This document shows positions 1-10,631 of a stretch of 38,473 bases of DNA, piece by piece. This stretch comes from Alistipes sp. (GTDB taxonomy: Bacteria > Bacteroidota > Bacteroidia > Bacteroidales > Rikenellaceae): positions 1 to 38,473 of the forward strand of contig JAGBUS010000026.1 in assembly GCA_017630735.1 (NCBI GenBank). The letters run 5' to 3'. Under the pieces are notes generated by a model. The model did no database searches, was not told the DNA's origin, and saw only the letters and a program-made list of their open reading frames with translations. Position 1 is the first letter of the stretch; each line of letters begins with the position of its first letter. Made by a program: the position numbers and the translations under genes.

Positions 1-65
1 AACCACCGAAGGCGTGCGCCAGCAGATTTACAGTCTGCCCCATTTGGCCACTCTGGTATCTTCCC
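1..65 (-). tRNA. tRNA-Tyr (GTA), 3' part cut by window edge
   Basis: On the minus strand the sequence from 65 downward starts GGGAAGATACCAGAGTGGCC. It has an anticodon stem GCAGA/TCTGC around the loop CTGTAAA, which gives anticodon GTA (Tyr). A long variable arm (about 14 nt) follows, as expected for a class II tRNA-Tyr, and then the start of the T arm (GGTGG, TT). The rest of the T arm and the 3' acceptor strand lie outside the window. It sits 36 nt downstream of tRNA-Thr and is probably co-transcribed with it. Confidence 0.93.
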
Positions 66-72
66 GATATGT

Positions 73-102
73 AAAGTTGTAGACCGTATGATCTACAACT
101 TT
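73..102 (-). other. Perfect hairpin between the two tRNAs
   Basis: AAAGTTGTAGA (73-83) and TCTACAACTTT (92-102) are perfect 11-bp inverted arms around an 8-nt loop. In the transcript the hairpin begins at the last base of the encoded CCA of tRNA-Thr and ends 7 nt before tRNA-Tyr. There is no U-run, so a processing structure is more likely than a terminator. That role is inferred. Confidence 0.7.
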
Positions 103-178
103 GGAGCCGATGGAGGGATTCGAACCCCCGACCAGCTGATTACAAATCAGCTGCTCTGGCCAACTGAGCTACATCGGC
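102..178 (-). tRNA. tRNA-Thr (TGT)
   Basis: Complete cloverleaf read on the minus strand from 178. The acceptor is GCCGATG/CATCGGC. The D arm contains AGCTCAGTTGGCCAGAGC. The anticodon stem GCTGA/TCAGC flanks the loop TTTGTAA with anticodon TGT, which reads ACA (Thr). The T arm has GGTTCGAATCC. The CCA end is encoded after a U discriminator (102-105). All stems pair. Confidence 0.97.
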
Positions 179-197
179 GTTTGACCTTTTCGCGTTG

Positions 198-228
198 CAA
201 AGGTACTACAATTTTTTTAATCTGCAAA
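198..228 (-). promoter_or_regulatory. Promoter of the tRNA-Thr/tRNA-Tyr unit
   Basis: On the minus strand TTTG (228-225), a 19-bp spacer and TACCTTTG (205-198) match the Bacteroidetes sigma-ABfr consensus TTTG-N19/20-TAnnTTTG. Transcription should begin near 191, about 13 nt before the mature tRNA-Thr 5' end. Confidence 0.85.
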
Positions 229-483
229 TTTTTTCGCAACTTTTTTTAAAAAAAATTTCAGCACCCTCTTTTTCAAAGAACTCACCACCCAGTAAAACTG
301 CTTTGGTGGAAAATCGAGTGCAAATATATAACTATTTTGTGAAACACGAAACACTAAGAGCGTTTTTTTTTAAGTTGACACGTATTTTTTTGACTTTAGG
401 CACTTTTTAAGCCTTATACCTATATATATAATATATTATAGAAATCGTCAATCGCTCGATTGATAAATTTTATTGGCGATAAA
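229..483. other. AT-rich non-coding spacer upstream of slyD
   Basis: No convincing gene. The 71-codon open frame at 195-410 is poly-T-derived low complexity overlapping the tRNA promoter. The stretch holds a perfect 7-bp inverted repeat TCAATCG/CGATTGA with a 2-nt centre (448-463), 20 bp upstream of the slyD -33 element. The motif GATAAATTT occurs twice nearby (462-470 and 478-486). These could be a regulator site, but nothing in the sequence names the regulator. Confidence 0.55.
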
Positions 484-515
484 TTTGGCAACTCGAACAT
501 TACAACTTATCTTTG
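484..515 (+). promoter_or_regulatory. Promoter of slyD
   Basis: TTTG (484-487), a 20-bp spacer and TATCTTTG (508-515) fit the Bacteroidetes consensus. Transcription starting near 521-523 would exclude the upstream TTG codon at 513 as a start and supports ATG 558. Confidence 0.8.
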
Positions 516-557
516 TGCTCGCAAAATAGATATTTATTAACTAAAAAATATTTTAAC

Positions 558-1112
558 ATGAAAGTAGAGAACGGTAAAACAGTCTTTGTAGATTATAAGC
601 TTACTGTTGATGGTGCTATTGCAGATCAGTCACAGCCAGGTCAGCCATTGCAGTTTATTTGCGGTATGGGCATGTTGCTTCCAAAATTCGAGGCAGCTGT
701 TATGGACAAGGAGCCAGGTGAGTCAGTATCATTCACACTTGAGGCTAAGGATGGCTACGGCGAGATTATCCCTGAGGCTATCGTTGAGCTTCCTAAGACT
801 GTGTTTATGATGGATGGCAAGATTGCTGAGGAGATTTTGTTCGTAGGCAGCCAGATTCCTATGGCAACAGCAGAGGGTCAGCCAATGATGGGCGTTGTTA
901 AGGAGGTAAAGGAGGAGTCTGTAATGATGGACTTCAACCACCCTATGGCAGGTAAGACTCTTAACTTCGATGTTACTGTTGTTGACGTACGCGAGACATC
1001 ACCAGAGGATCTTTCAAAGATTATGGGTGGTGGTTGCAGCTGCGGCGAGTGCGGTGGCGGTTGTGGCGAGCACGAGTGTGGTGAGGGTTGTGATTGCGGC
1101 GGCTGCAACTAA
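558..1112 (+). CDS. slyD: SlyD-like FKBP peptidyl-prolyl isomerase/chaperone with Cys-rich tail
   Basis: 184 residues from ATG 558. Family: SlyD proteins are cytoplasmic FKBP-type prolyl isomerases with an inserted flap chaperone domain and a C-terminal metal-binding tail used in nickel trafficking. Seen: an N-terminal FKBP half (VFVDYKLTVDG, PLQFICGMGMLLPKFEAAV), the flap-domain entry DGYGE, the closing FKBP strand LNFDVTVVDVRE, and a 28-residue tail with eight Cys and one His in Gly-rich spacing (GGGCSCGECGGGCGEHECGE and onward). E. coli SlyD has a tail rich in His as well as Cys; here it is almost purely Cys. A TTG at 513 would add 15 residues but overlaps the promoter -7 box. Monocistronic, with a terminator about 160 nt downstream. 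Confidence 0.93.
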   Translation: MKVENGKTVFVDYKLTVDGAIADQSQPGQPLQFICGMGMLLPKFEAAVMDKEPGESVSFTLEAKDGYGEIIPEAIVELPKTVFMMDGKIAEEILFVGSQIPMATAEGQPMMGVVKEVKEESVMMDFNHPMAGKTLNFDVTVVDVRETSPEDLSKIMGGGCSCGECGGGCGEHECGEGCDCGGCN

Positions 1113-1148
1113 TATTTGTTGAGATAACAGCGCATCTACTTCCGCTAA

Positions 1149-1205
1149 CGAAATATTACGCCAATGGGCAGTACGCCTAAGTACAGCCCATCGTCTCAAA
1201 TTTCG
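1149..1205 (+). other. Structured element in the slyD 3' UTR
   Basis: Outer arms CGAAAT (1149-1154) and ATTTCG (1200-1205) enclose an inner hairpin, ATGGGC-A-GTAC / GTAC-A-GCCCAT (1164-1191), with a 6-nt loop and one A.A mismatch. It lies between the slyD stop and its terminator in an otherwise empty 3' region (1113-1268). Its architecture resembles the element at 38188-38238. Function unknown. Confidence 0.5.
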
Positions 1206-1268
1206 CCGAGCGTTGTATCTGCACTATTCTATCAACAAATGCACCTGCTATACAACTTTTACATATAA

Positions 1269-1308
1269 GGGACTATCTAACCTTTGGGTTGGATAGTCTC
1301 TTTTTTTT
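1269..1308 (+). terminator. Rho-independent terminator after slyD
   Basis: GACTATCTAACC (1271-1282), loop TTTG and GGTTGGATAGTC (1287-1298) form a 12-bp stem with one G.U pair. GG/TC extends the base to 14 pairs. Eight T follow directly (1301-1308). Confidence 0.92.
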
Positions 1309-1410
1309 GTAGGAGTGTCAGGGTTGCAATATTGTTCTATTTGAGAACTATGAAATAAATAAACTTTGAAAATTTCATCATAAATCAGCCCTTTGGTAGA
1401 GAAAAAGTTG

Positions 1411-1418
1411 TATATTTG
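1411..1418 (+). promoter_or_regulatory. Probable -7 element of the nitronate monooxygenase gene
   Basis: TATATTTG matches TAnnTTTG, 35 nt before the start codon. The only TTTG upstream (1392-1395) is 15 bp away, shorter than the usual 19-20, so the -33 element is uncertain. Confidence 0.55.
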
Positions 1419-1453
1419 CGAACTCTTTTGAAAACTTAAATATATAACAAAGA

Positions 1454-2542
1454 ATGAAATCATTGAAAATTGGAGACCTTACCGCACGCCTCCCCATCGT
1501 GCAGGGCGGTATGGGTGTCGGCATCTCGCTCTCAGGCCTTGCATCGGCTGTAGCGAATGAGGGTGGTGTCGGCGTTATATCATCAGCAGGATTAGGACTG
1601 ATTTATAAGGATAAGGCTAAGAGTGTGGCTGAGGCTGCTATCGAGGGTCTTAAGGAGGAGTTGCGCAAGGCACGTGCTAAGACCGAGGGTATCATCGGCG
1701 TGAATGTGATGGTTGCTATGACCAACTTCTCGGATATGGTGCGCACAGCTATTAAGGAGGGTGCAGATATCATCTTCTCAGGTGCAGGACTTCCGCTTAA
1801 CTTGCCATCGTTCTTAACTGAGGGCGCAAAGACAAAGTTGGCACCTATCGTATCTTCGGCACGCGCTGCAAAGTTGTTATGCGAGAAGTGGTGGCAGGAG
1901 TATCGCTATACTCCAGATGCTATCGTTGTGGAGGGTCCTAAGGCTGGTGGTCACCTTGGATATAAGAACGACCAGATTTTTGCGGAGGAGTACAGCCTTG
2001 AGAAGACTCTTCCAGAGGTTGTTGCCGTTGTAAACAAGTTTGCTGAGGAGCACAACTGCCATATTCCCGTTATCGCTGCGGGTGGCGTTTACACTGGCGA
2101 GGATATCTATAATATGATGGACCTCGGTGCTTCGGGCGTGCAGATGGGAACACGCTTTGTGACTACCGAGGAGTGCGACGCAGATATCGCCTTCAAGCAG
2201 GCATATATCAATGCTACAGAGGCAGATATCGAGATTATCCAGAGCCCTGTGGGTATGCCTGGTCGTGCTGTGCGAGGCACATTCCTCGACTCGGTGAAGG
2301 AGGGTCTTAAGAAGCCTAAGCAGTGTGCTTTCAACTGCATCAAGACCTGTGACGTTGTACATAGCCCATATTGCATTATGCTTGCGCTATTCAATGCCTT
2401 TAAGGGTCGCCTGGAGCACGGCTACGCCTTTGCAGGAGCAAATGCATGGCGTGCCGAGAAGATTGACACGGTAAAAAACCTTATGCACACTCTCTCAACG
2501 GAGTATGATGCAATGGTTGAGAAAATTAAATCAAAGCTATAA
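1454..2542 (+). CDS. Nitronate monooxygenase/FabK-like FMN enzyme
   Basis: 362 residues. The N-terminal PIVQGGMGVGIS, GVNVMVAM, VEGPKAGGHLGY (159-170), PVIAAGGVYTG (205-215) and GASGVQMGTRFV (225-235) are the FMN-binding TIM-barrel motifs of the 2-nitropropane dioxygenase family. The family includes nitronate monooxygenases, which oxidise alkyl nitronates, and FabK enoyl-ACP reductases. The sequence does not settle the substrate; NAD(P)H:FMN oxidoreductase activity is also possible. Odd: a Cys cluster near the C-terminus, C291-x3-C295-x3-C299-x7-C307, is a metal or Fe-S-like spacing not needed for FMN chemistry. No signal peptide; cytoplasmic. It is a single gene between slyD's terminator and a bidirectional terminator shared with the convergent barrel gene. 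Confidence 0.85.
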   Translation: MKSLKIGDLTARLPIVQGGMGVGISLSGLASAVANEGGVGVISSAGLGLIYKDKAKSVAEAAIEGLKEELRKARAKTEGIIGVNVMVAMTNFSDMVRTAIKEGADIIFSGAGLPLNLPSFLTEGAKTKLAPIVSSARAAKLLCEKWWQEYRYTPDAIVVEGPKAGGHLGYKNDQIFAEEYSLEKTLPEVVAVVNKFAEEHNCHIPVIAAGGVYTGEDIYNMMDLGASGVQMGTRFVTTEECDADIAFKQAYINATEADIEIIQSPVGMPGRAVRGTFLDSVKEGLKKPKQCAFNCIKTCDVVHSPYCIMLALFNAFKGRLEHGYAFAGANAWRAEKIDTVKNLMHTLSTEYDAMVEKIKSKL

Positions 2543-2546
2543 TTCA

Positions 2547-2577
2547 AAAGCGGTTGACCACAGAGGTCAACCGCTTT
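2547..2577. terminator. Bidirectional terminator between convergent genes
   Basis: AAAGCGGTTGACC (2547-2559) and GGTCAACCGCTTT (2565-2577) are perfect 13-bp arms with a 5-nt loop. They lie between the stop at 2542 (+) and the stop at 2589 (-). The A and T ends give short U-tracts both ways. Confidence 0.88.
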
Positions 2578-2588
2578 CATTTGCTCAG

Positions 2589-3554
2589 CTAAAATTGTAC
2601 TCCAACGGAGATATTCACCACACACAGATTTCCCACTATGTGATACTTCCCCTGATAATTAAATTTACTATTCTTAACAGCATTTACAATCTTCATCGCA
2701 TCGAAGGTGCAGCCAACACCTACATACAACTTCTTATAGGTATAGCCGACACCGAAGTTCACGCCCACCTGAAAACGCTCAAAAGCCTTCTCGCCCATAG
2801 CATACCTATCATCAGATTTATCAAACAAGGCAATCTTATCGGTCTCCTCATATCCATACGATGGGGAAGCAGTGCCTCTCTCTCGCTTCTTGATTGCACC
2901 GCCCACGTTATATCGCATGTTTACGCCGAGATATGGGGTAATAGACTTCTCACCACCGTGAAAACCAAGGCGCATAGCAAGATTTAGAGGGACATTCAAC
3001 GAGTACATACTACCCCAGTTTGTAATCCAGTAGCGACCAGTACCACCACCGCTTTTATATTGTTGTGATGCTCGACCAAAGAGATACTGGAAGTTTACTC
3101 CGTACTCCAAATATAGGGGAATCTTCTTGCTAAGATGACTCGCGTGGAGATAACCTACGTGGAAACCCTGGGTAAATGGATAATCCTCCTTATTACTCTC
3201 CACGGGTGCTTTCCATATAATATTAGGTACAGAATAGCCCACATAAAAACGGTTATAGTCCTTAGTAGACATAGAGTAGAGGAAGTTTGTGCCGTACTCA
3301 ATCCTATACTGCTCATCCCTAAGGAGGTCGGTGGTATAGAGATAACCGGCATAGATACCGTTGTTGGTGGGATATTCGTAGACATTACCACGCTCAGCAC
3401 CACGCTCTTTATCCTCCGCATCTTTGTAGATGGCATAGTCAAACGACGCTACGCCACTCAGATAGTTATCGAGAGAAAATTCCGCATCCTTCTGCGCCAC
3501 AGCACTCGACATCACTGCAAACACAGCAACAAACAATAGTAAAAATCGTTTCAT
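2589..3554 (-). CDS. Predicted outer-membrane beta-barrel protein, unknown function
   Basis: 321 residues. The N-terminal MKRFLLLFVAVFAVMSSAVA is a Sec signal peptide with cleavage at AVA-Q. The mature part alternates polar and aromatic residues in repeated strands (YAGYLYTTDL, FYVGYSVPNI, LYLEYGVNFQYLFG, FGVGYTYKKLYVGVG). It ends in a phenylalanine (VGVQF), the usual outer-membrane barrel C-terminus. No catalytic motif is visible and I do not recognise a named family. It is the last gene of the nitroreductase-GH2 operon, 15 nt after the beta-galactosidase. A role in passage or binding of galactosides is possible from position only. Confidence 0.75.
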   Translation of the reverse strand: MKRFLLLFVAVFAVMSSAVAQKDAEFSLDNYLSGVASFDYAIYKDAEDKERGAERGNVYEYPTNNGIYAGYLYTTDLLRDEQYRIEYGTNFLYSMSTKDYNRFYVGYSVPNIIWKAPVESNKEDYPFTQGFHVGYLHASHLSKKIPLYLEYGVNFQYLFGRASQQYKSGGGTGRYWITNWGSMYSLNVPLNLAMRLGFHGGEKSITPYLGVNMRYNVGGAIKKRERGTASPSYGYEETDKIALFDKSDDRYAMGEKAFERFQVGVNFGVGYTYKKLYVGVGCTFDAMKIVNAVKNSKFNYQGKYHIVGNLCVVNISVGVQF

Positions 3555-3569
3555 AACACTATTTAAATT

Positions 3570-7300
<3,731 letters not shown>

Positions 7301-7323
7301 AGTTGTAAATATATTCTTATTTA

Positions 7324-7364
7324 CAAAGATAGCAAAAAGTTGCGAGGTTACAACACTTCGCGCG
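7324..7364 (-). promoter_or_regulatory. Proximal copy of duplicated promoter
   Basis: On the minus strand TTG (7353-7351), a 19-bp spacer and TATCTTTG (7331-7324) match the Bacteroidetes promoter, 24 nt upstream of ATG 7300. The 41-bp block 7324-7364 is a direct repeat of 7411-7451 with a single mismatch. Confidence 0.82.
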
Positions 7365-7410
7365 CTCCAAAGTGGTAGCACAGACTTGTAGTAGAAGCAT
7401 CTAATGATGC

Positions 7411-7451
7411 CAAAGATAGCAAAAAGTTGCGAGGTTACAACAATTCGCGCG
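7411..7451 (-). promoter_or_regulatory. Distal copy of duplicated promoter
   Basis: The same promoter occurs 87 bp further upstream: TTG (7440-7438), 19 bp, TATCTTTG (7418-7411). It would give a longer leader containing the proximal promoter. Both copies can in principle drive nitroreductase-GH2-barrel expression. Confidence 0.75.
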
Positions 7452-7454
7452 TTA

Positions 7455-7491
7455 TAAAAAAGAAGTATCCCAGGGATCACCCCAGGATACT
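7455..7491 (-). terminator. Rho-independent terminator of the 940-residue lipoprotein gene
   Basis: Arms AGTATCC (7464-7470) and GGATACT (7485-7491) with an inner GGG/CCC stem and a symmetric CA/CA internal loop. On the minus strand the U-tract TTCTTTTTT follows. It lies 39 nt past the stop at 7531. Confidence 0.85.
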
Positions 7492-7530
7492 CGCCTTATA
7501 GTTTTGCCACCGAAGCGGCTATTGTTCAAA

Positions 7531-10353
7531 TTACTTCGCAGGGAACTCTACGCCGTAAATCTTCTCGAACAACGCCTGAACACGTGCGTGGAACGCCTCC
7601 TCAGAGTTGTCGTATGCCTCCTTGCGAACGATAGGCTTAACCATCTTAGCCTCGTCGATAGTAAGAGGAGTTACAGAGTAAGTACGCTTTGCAGCAACAG
7701 GAGCCTTACCCAACGCCTTAACAGATGTTGTAGCTGATGACTCAACAGAGGCATTTGCCTTAGCAGCCTGTGCAGAAGCACCCTTACGCTTAAGAACTAC
7801 ATCGCCACAAACACGTGGGTTAAGTGGAGTAGCCTGACCATACTGCAACTGTGCTACACATGGGTAGTAAGTCTCAGTAGCAGCGTTGCCATACTGATCT
7901 GTGTAGTTGTAAACGATAGGCTTGATAGTAAGAGTGTTACCATCCGCAGATACCTCAACAGGGAAACGTGAATCCAAGAGGAGGTTACCGCTATAGTCGT
8001 ATACTGGAGCACCAAGGTATGACTTGTCACCTACAGCCAACATATAGAATGTGTAGTCGATACCGTAGTAGAATGCCGACATTGGGAACTCACGCTCGAT
8101 GTTGATTGGCAACCATACGTTACCCTCAGCATCAATCTCAAGGTTCCACTTTGGACCGAAGTCGTAGAACATATCAGCAATAGTAGCTACAGAGAACTCG
8201 CTTGAGATAAACAAGTCGTATGGAGTCTGGATTGTAGCGAGGTTGTACATAGGATCTGCGAAGTTGTAACCGAGGCACAACAAGCGGTTGAAACCACGTG
8301 TACGCTGGTTGTACTGCTTAGCCATCTGCAAGAACTCCTCGAAGAGCTCGTCAGTCTTATCGCGGCTGATACCCCACTCAGCGTAGAGGTCGTAAACGCT
8401 CTCGTCGAGATACTCTGGGTACTCGATACCTGAAGCAATCTTAACAGCTGAAGTGTAGTTACCTACAGACTTCCAGTAAGCCTCCTCAGTCTCAGTTGCA
8501 GCAACGTAAGTCTGCATAGGAGCTGTAGCCTCCCACTCACCGCAGAGGGTAGTGAAGAGTGATGACTCTACACGTATAGGGTAGTTAGCGTTAGGAGTCT
8601 TAACCTCAGCAACAGCCTTAGAATCAGTAGCATCAGGATTGTTAGATGAACCCTCCCAGTTGTATGCAAGCACTGCAAGACGTGTTGTAGCGTTCTCACG
8701 GCTCGATACTGTGAAGTTGAAACCAGCCTCAGAGTTAATCTGCTCGATAGCAGTGAGGTCGTTGTGAAGTGCGTTACCCATCTGCTTAAGAAGGTCTGTG
8801 TAAGAGTACTCCTTAAGGATATTGTCGAACTCACGAACGTAGTTACAAGCGAAGTAGAGCTGTGTAATGTCGTTAGTGCCGTAGTTAGGGTTCTTGATGT
8901 TGAATGTAGCAGAGTAAGGATCACCTGTCTCAACAGGAGTTACGATAACCTCTGGCTTTGGCAATGTAACCTCTGGCAAAGTGAATGTTGTAGAGTTGAA
9001 GCTCTGGATTGTACCCTCCTGATCACCGATACCAGCAACCATAACGCGGATCTCCTGACCTGCCATACCCTTAGTATCAACAAACCAACCATTGCTACCC
9101 CACTCCTCAGCATTGAGGTGAAGCTCTGTTACAGGGTCCATTGTAGAGTGAGTACCGAATGACTGCATAGCGAAGTATGAGCCTACGAACCAACGCAAGT
9201 ACTCCTCGTTGTTGTCGATAAGTGGGAGAATCTGAGTCTCATACTCTGACTGAGTGCAGATAATAATATTGTAGAGCAAGATATCCTCGTCAGCGCGGAA
9301 TGTGATAGTAGCGTCGATAGGAGTCTTGTCAGTAACCTCGATAGCTACGTTACCCTCAGCAGTAGTAGGCTCAAGTGTATCAACCTGAATACGCTGGTAG
9401 TAGCCTGTCCAATACTTCTCAGGATCGTAAGCGTCGGTGTTAACCTCGTCGATCCAACGCAAGAAGTCGTACATAGGGTTGTAGTAGCCTGGGTTCCAAC
9501 CTGCAGGGAAAGCCCAGATTGTACGATCAAGGTATGTAAGCTCATCGTAGTATGACTTAAGCTCAAGAACGCCGTCGCCATCCTCGTCAACATAGCAGAT
9601 ACGCTCGTTAGGATCGTCCATATAAGCATACTCACCAATGATGAATACGCCTGGCTCACCTGGGACCTTAGGATCTGCGTATTCTGCACCCTCTGCAATA
9701 ATGTCGCCATTCTCATCACGCTCGTAGCTGTAGTACTCGTCGTAGCGGATGGTCTTATCCTCGGTGATGTACTGCTGAGCGTTGTAGAGCAACATGTCGA
9801 TCTCCATAGAGCCCTGCTGCTTCATATAGTTGTACATAGGGAGCGATGATGTAGAGTAACGCAAAGCGTTCTTGCGCTCCTTAACATCCTCAGGAACCTG
9901 CACGTGAACAGCGAAACCGTCGTTCTTACGCTCAACGACTGTCAATACCTCACCATAACCTGTTGTGGTGAACTCTGCAACCTTAACCTCTCCATAAATC
10001 TTATTGTCAGACTGACGGAAGGCAAAGTATACCTTGTGAGATGTGTTAGCCTCAAGACCCTGAATAAGAACTTTGTTCTCAGATGCTACTGTAGCATCCT
10101 CAATCTCAACCTTAGTACCACCTGCAAGGATAGCTGTTGCATCGCGATCCTTGTCGAGGATATAGGCAAACTCCTTGATACCAGTTGTCTTAACGGTAAT
10201 CTCTACCGATGCTGGCGCAGGCTCACCAACCAAAACCTCAATAGAGGTCTTTGCGCTAGGGCCTGGCTCTGGGGTGTCAGGAGTACAAGCGCTAATTGCG
10301 AAACCGGCAACGAGTGCTACCATCGCAATAAGATAGTGCTTAAAATTCTTCAT
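7531..10353 (-). CDS. Large cell-surface lipoprotein of unknown function
   Basis: 940 residues. N-terminus MKNFKHYLIAMVALVAGFAISAC carries a lipoprotein signal with lipid Cys 23, followed by the acidic/Pro-rich TPDTPEPGPS, resembling the Bacteroidetes surface-export signal. Residues about 35-135 look like a fibronectin-III/Ig-like module (SIEVLVGEPAPASVEITVKT ending VAEFTTTG). A second sandwich-like stretch is near 340-460, and a third, TLPKPEVIVTPVETGDPYSA, near 490. The remainder is Tyr/Trp/Asp-rich. No hydrolase signature is seen. A Ser/Ala/Lys-rich linker (about 850-910) precedes a short C-terminal helix (EEAFHARVQALFEKIYG). The gene lies downstream of a GH13 amylase with its own probable -7 box, so glycan binding is a guess from context. 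Confidence 0.8.
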   Translation of the reverse strand: MKNFKHYLIAMVALVAGFAISACTPDTPEPGPSAKTSIEVLVGEPAPASVEITVKTTGIKEFAYILDKDRDATAILAGGTKVEIEDATVASENKVLIQGLEANTSHKVYFAFRQSDNKIYGEVKVAEFTTTGYGEVLTVVERKNDGFAVHVQVPEDVKERKNALRYSTSSLPMYNYMKQQGSMEIDMLLYNAQQYITEDKTIRYDEYYSYERDENGDIIAEGAEYADPKVPGEPGVFIIGEYAYMDDPNERICYVDEDGDGVLELKSYYDELTYLDRTIWAFPAGWNPGYYNPMYDFLRWIDEVNTDAYDPEKYWTGYYQRIQVDTLEPTTAEGNVAIEVTDKTPIDATITFRADEDILLYNIIICTQSEYETQILPLIDNNEEYLRWFVGSYFAMQSFGTHSTMDPVTELHLNAEEWGSNGWFVDTKGMAGQEIRVMVAGIGDQEGTIQSFNSTTFTLPEVTLPKPEVIVTPVETGDPYSATFNIKNPNYGTNDITQLYFACNYVREFDNILKEYSYTDLLKQMGNALHNDLTAIEQINSEAGFNFTVSSRENATTRLAVLAYNWEGSSNNPDATDSKAVAEVKTPNANYPIRVESSLFTTLCGEWEATAPMQTYVAATETEEAYWKSVGNYTSAVKIASGIEYPEYLDESVYDLYAEWGISRDKTDELFEEFLQMAKQYNQRTRGFNRLLCLGYNFADPMYNLATIQTPYDLFISSEFSVATIADMFYDFGPKWNLEIDAEGNVWLPINIEREFPMSAFYYGIDYTFYMLAVGDKSYLGAPVYDYSGNLLLDSRFPVEVSADGNTLTIKPIVYNYTDQYGNAATETYYPCVAQLQYGQATPLNPRVCGDVVLKRKGASAQAAKANASVESSATTSVKALGKAPVAAKRTYSVTPLTIDEAKMVKPIVRKEAYDNSEEAFHARVQALFEKIYGVEFPAK

Positions 10354-10414
10354 AAAGTTAATAATTTAGTTTTTTAAAAATGTATATAAATTTATCTCTT
10401 TCGATTTTGGTTCG

Positions 10415-10422
10415 CAAATATA
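10415..10422 (-). promoter_or_regulatory. Probable -7 element of the 940-residue lipoprotein gene
   Basis: On the minus strand TATATTTG (10422-10415) matches TAnnTTTG, 62 nt upstream of the start codon. No clear TTTG lies 19-20 bp further upstream. The rest of 10423-10568 is AT-rich with no other feature that I can support. Confidence 0.5.
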
Positions 10423-10568
10423 GAGATATATTTTGAAACTACCACATTATTAATGCAATATTTCTGCATACAATGAATTAATATTCCATTTTCATCACTC
10501 CATAAATCAGCACTTTATCGCTTTTTCATGAGCCGCACAGCTAAAAATTGCATATTCTCGCATAGTGA

Positions 10569-10607
10569 ATAAAACTGCCTTACGCAGCATAAAGCCACGT
10601 AAGGCAG
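10569..10607 (-). terminator. Rho-independent terminator of the amylase gene
   Basis: CTGCCTTACG (10575-10584) and CGTAAGGCAG (10598-10607) form a perfect 10-bp stem with a 13-nt loop. On the minus strand TTTTATT follows. It lies 24 nt beyond the amylase stop. Confidence 0.85.
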
Positions 10608-10631
10608 CGGAATACTTATATCGCTATATGA

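Noticed and set aside
320..335. Minus-strand TATATTTG as a second tRNA promoter
   Set aside because: No -33 partner, and a better promoter lies at 198-228.
195..410. 71-codon open frame upstream of slyD
   Set aside because: Poly-T/Lys-Phe low complexity, begins in the tRNA promoter, no protein-like features.
513..557. Extended TTG start for slyD
   Set aside because: The TTG lies in the -7 box, so it would not be transcribed; the SlyD family starts at the later Met.
1877..2362. 161-codon antisense frame in the nitronate monooxygenase gene
   Set aside because: Shadow of a gene with clear FMN-barrel motifs; composition is Leu/His-rich without domain signals.
7301..7480. N-terminal extension of the nitroreductase
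   Set aside because: It translates the duplicated promoter repeats and the preceding terminator.
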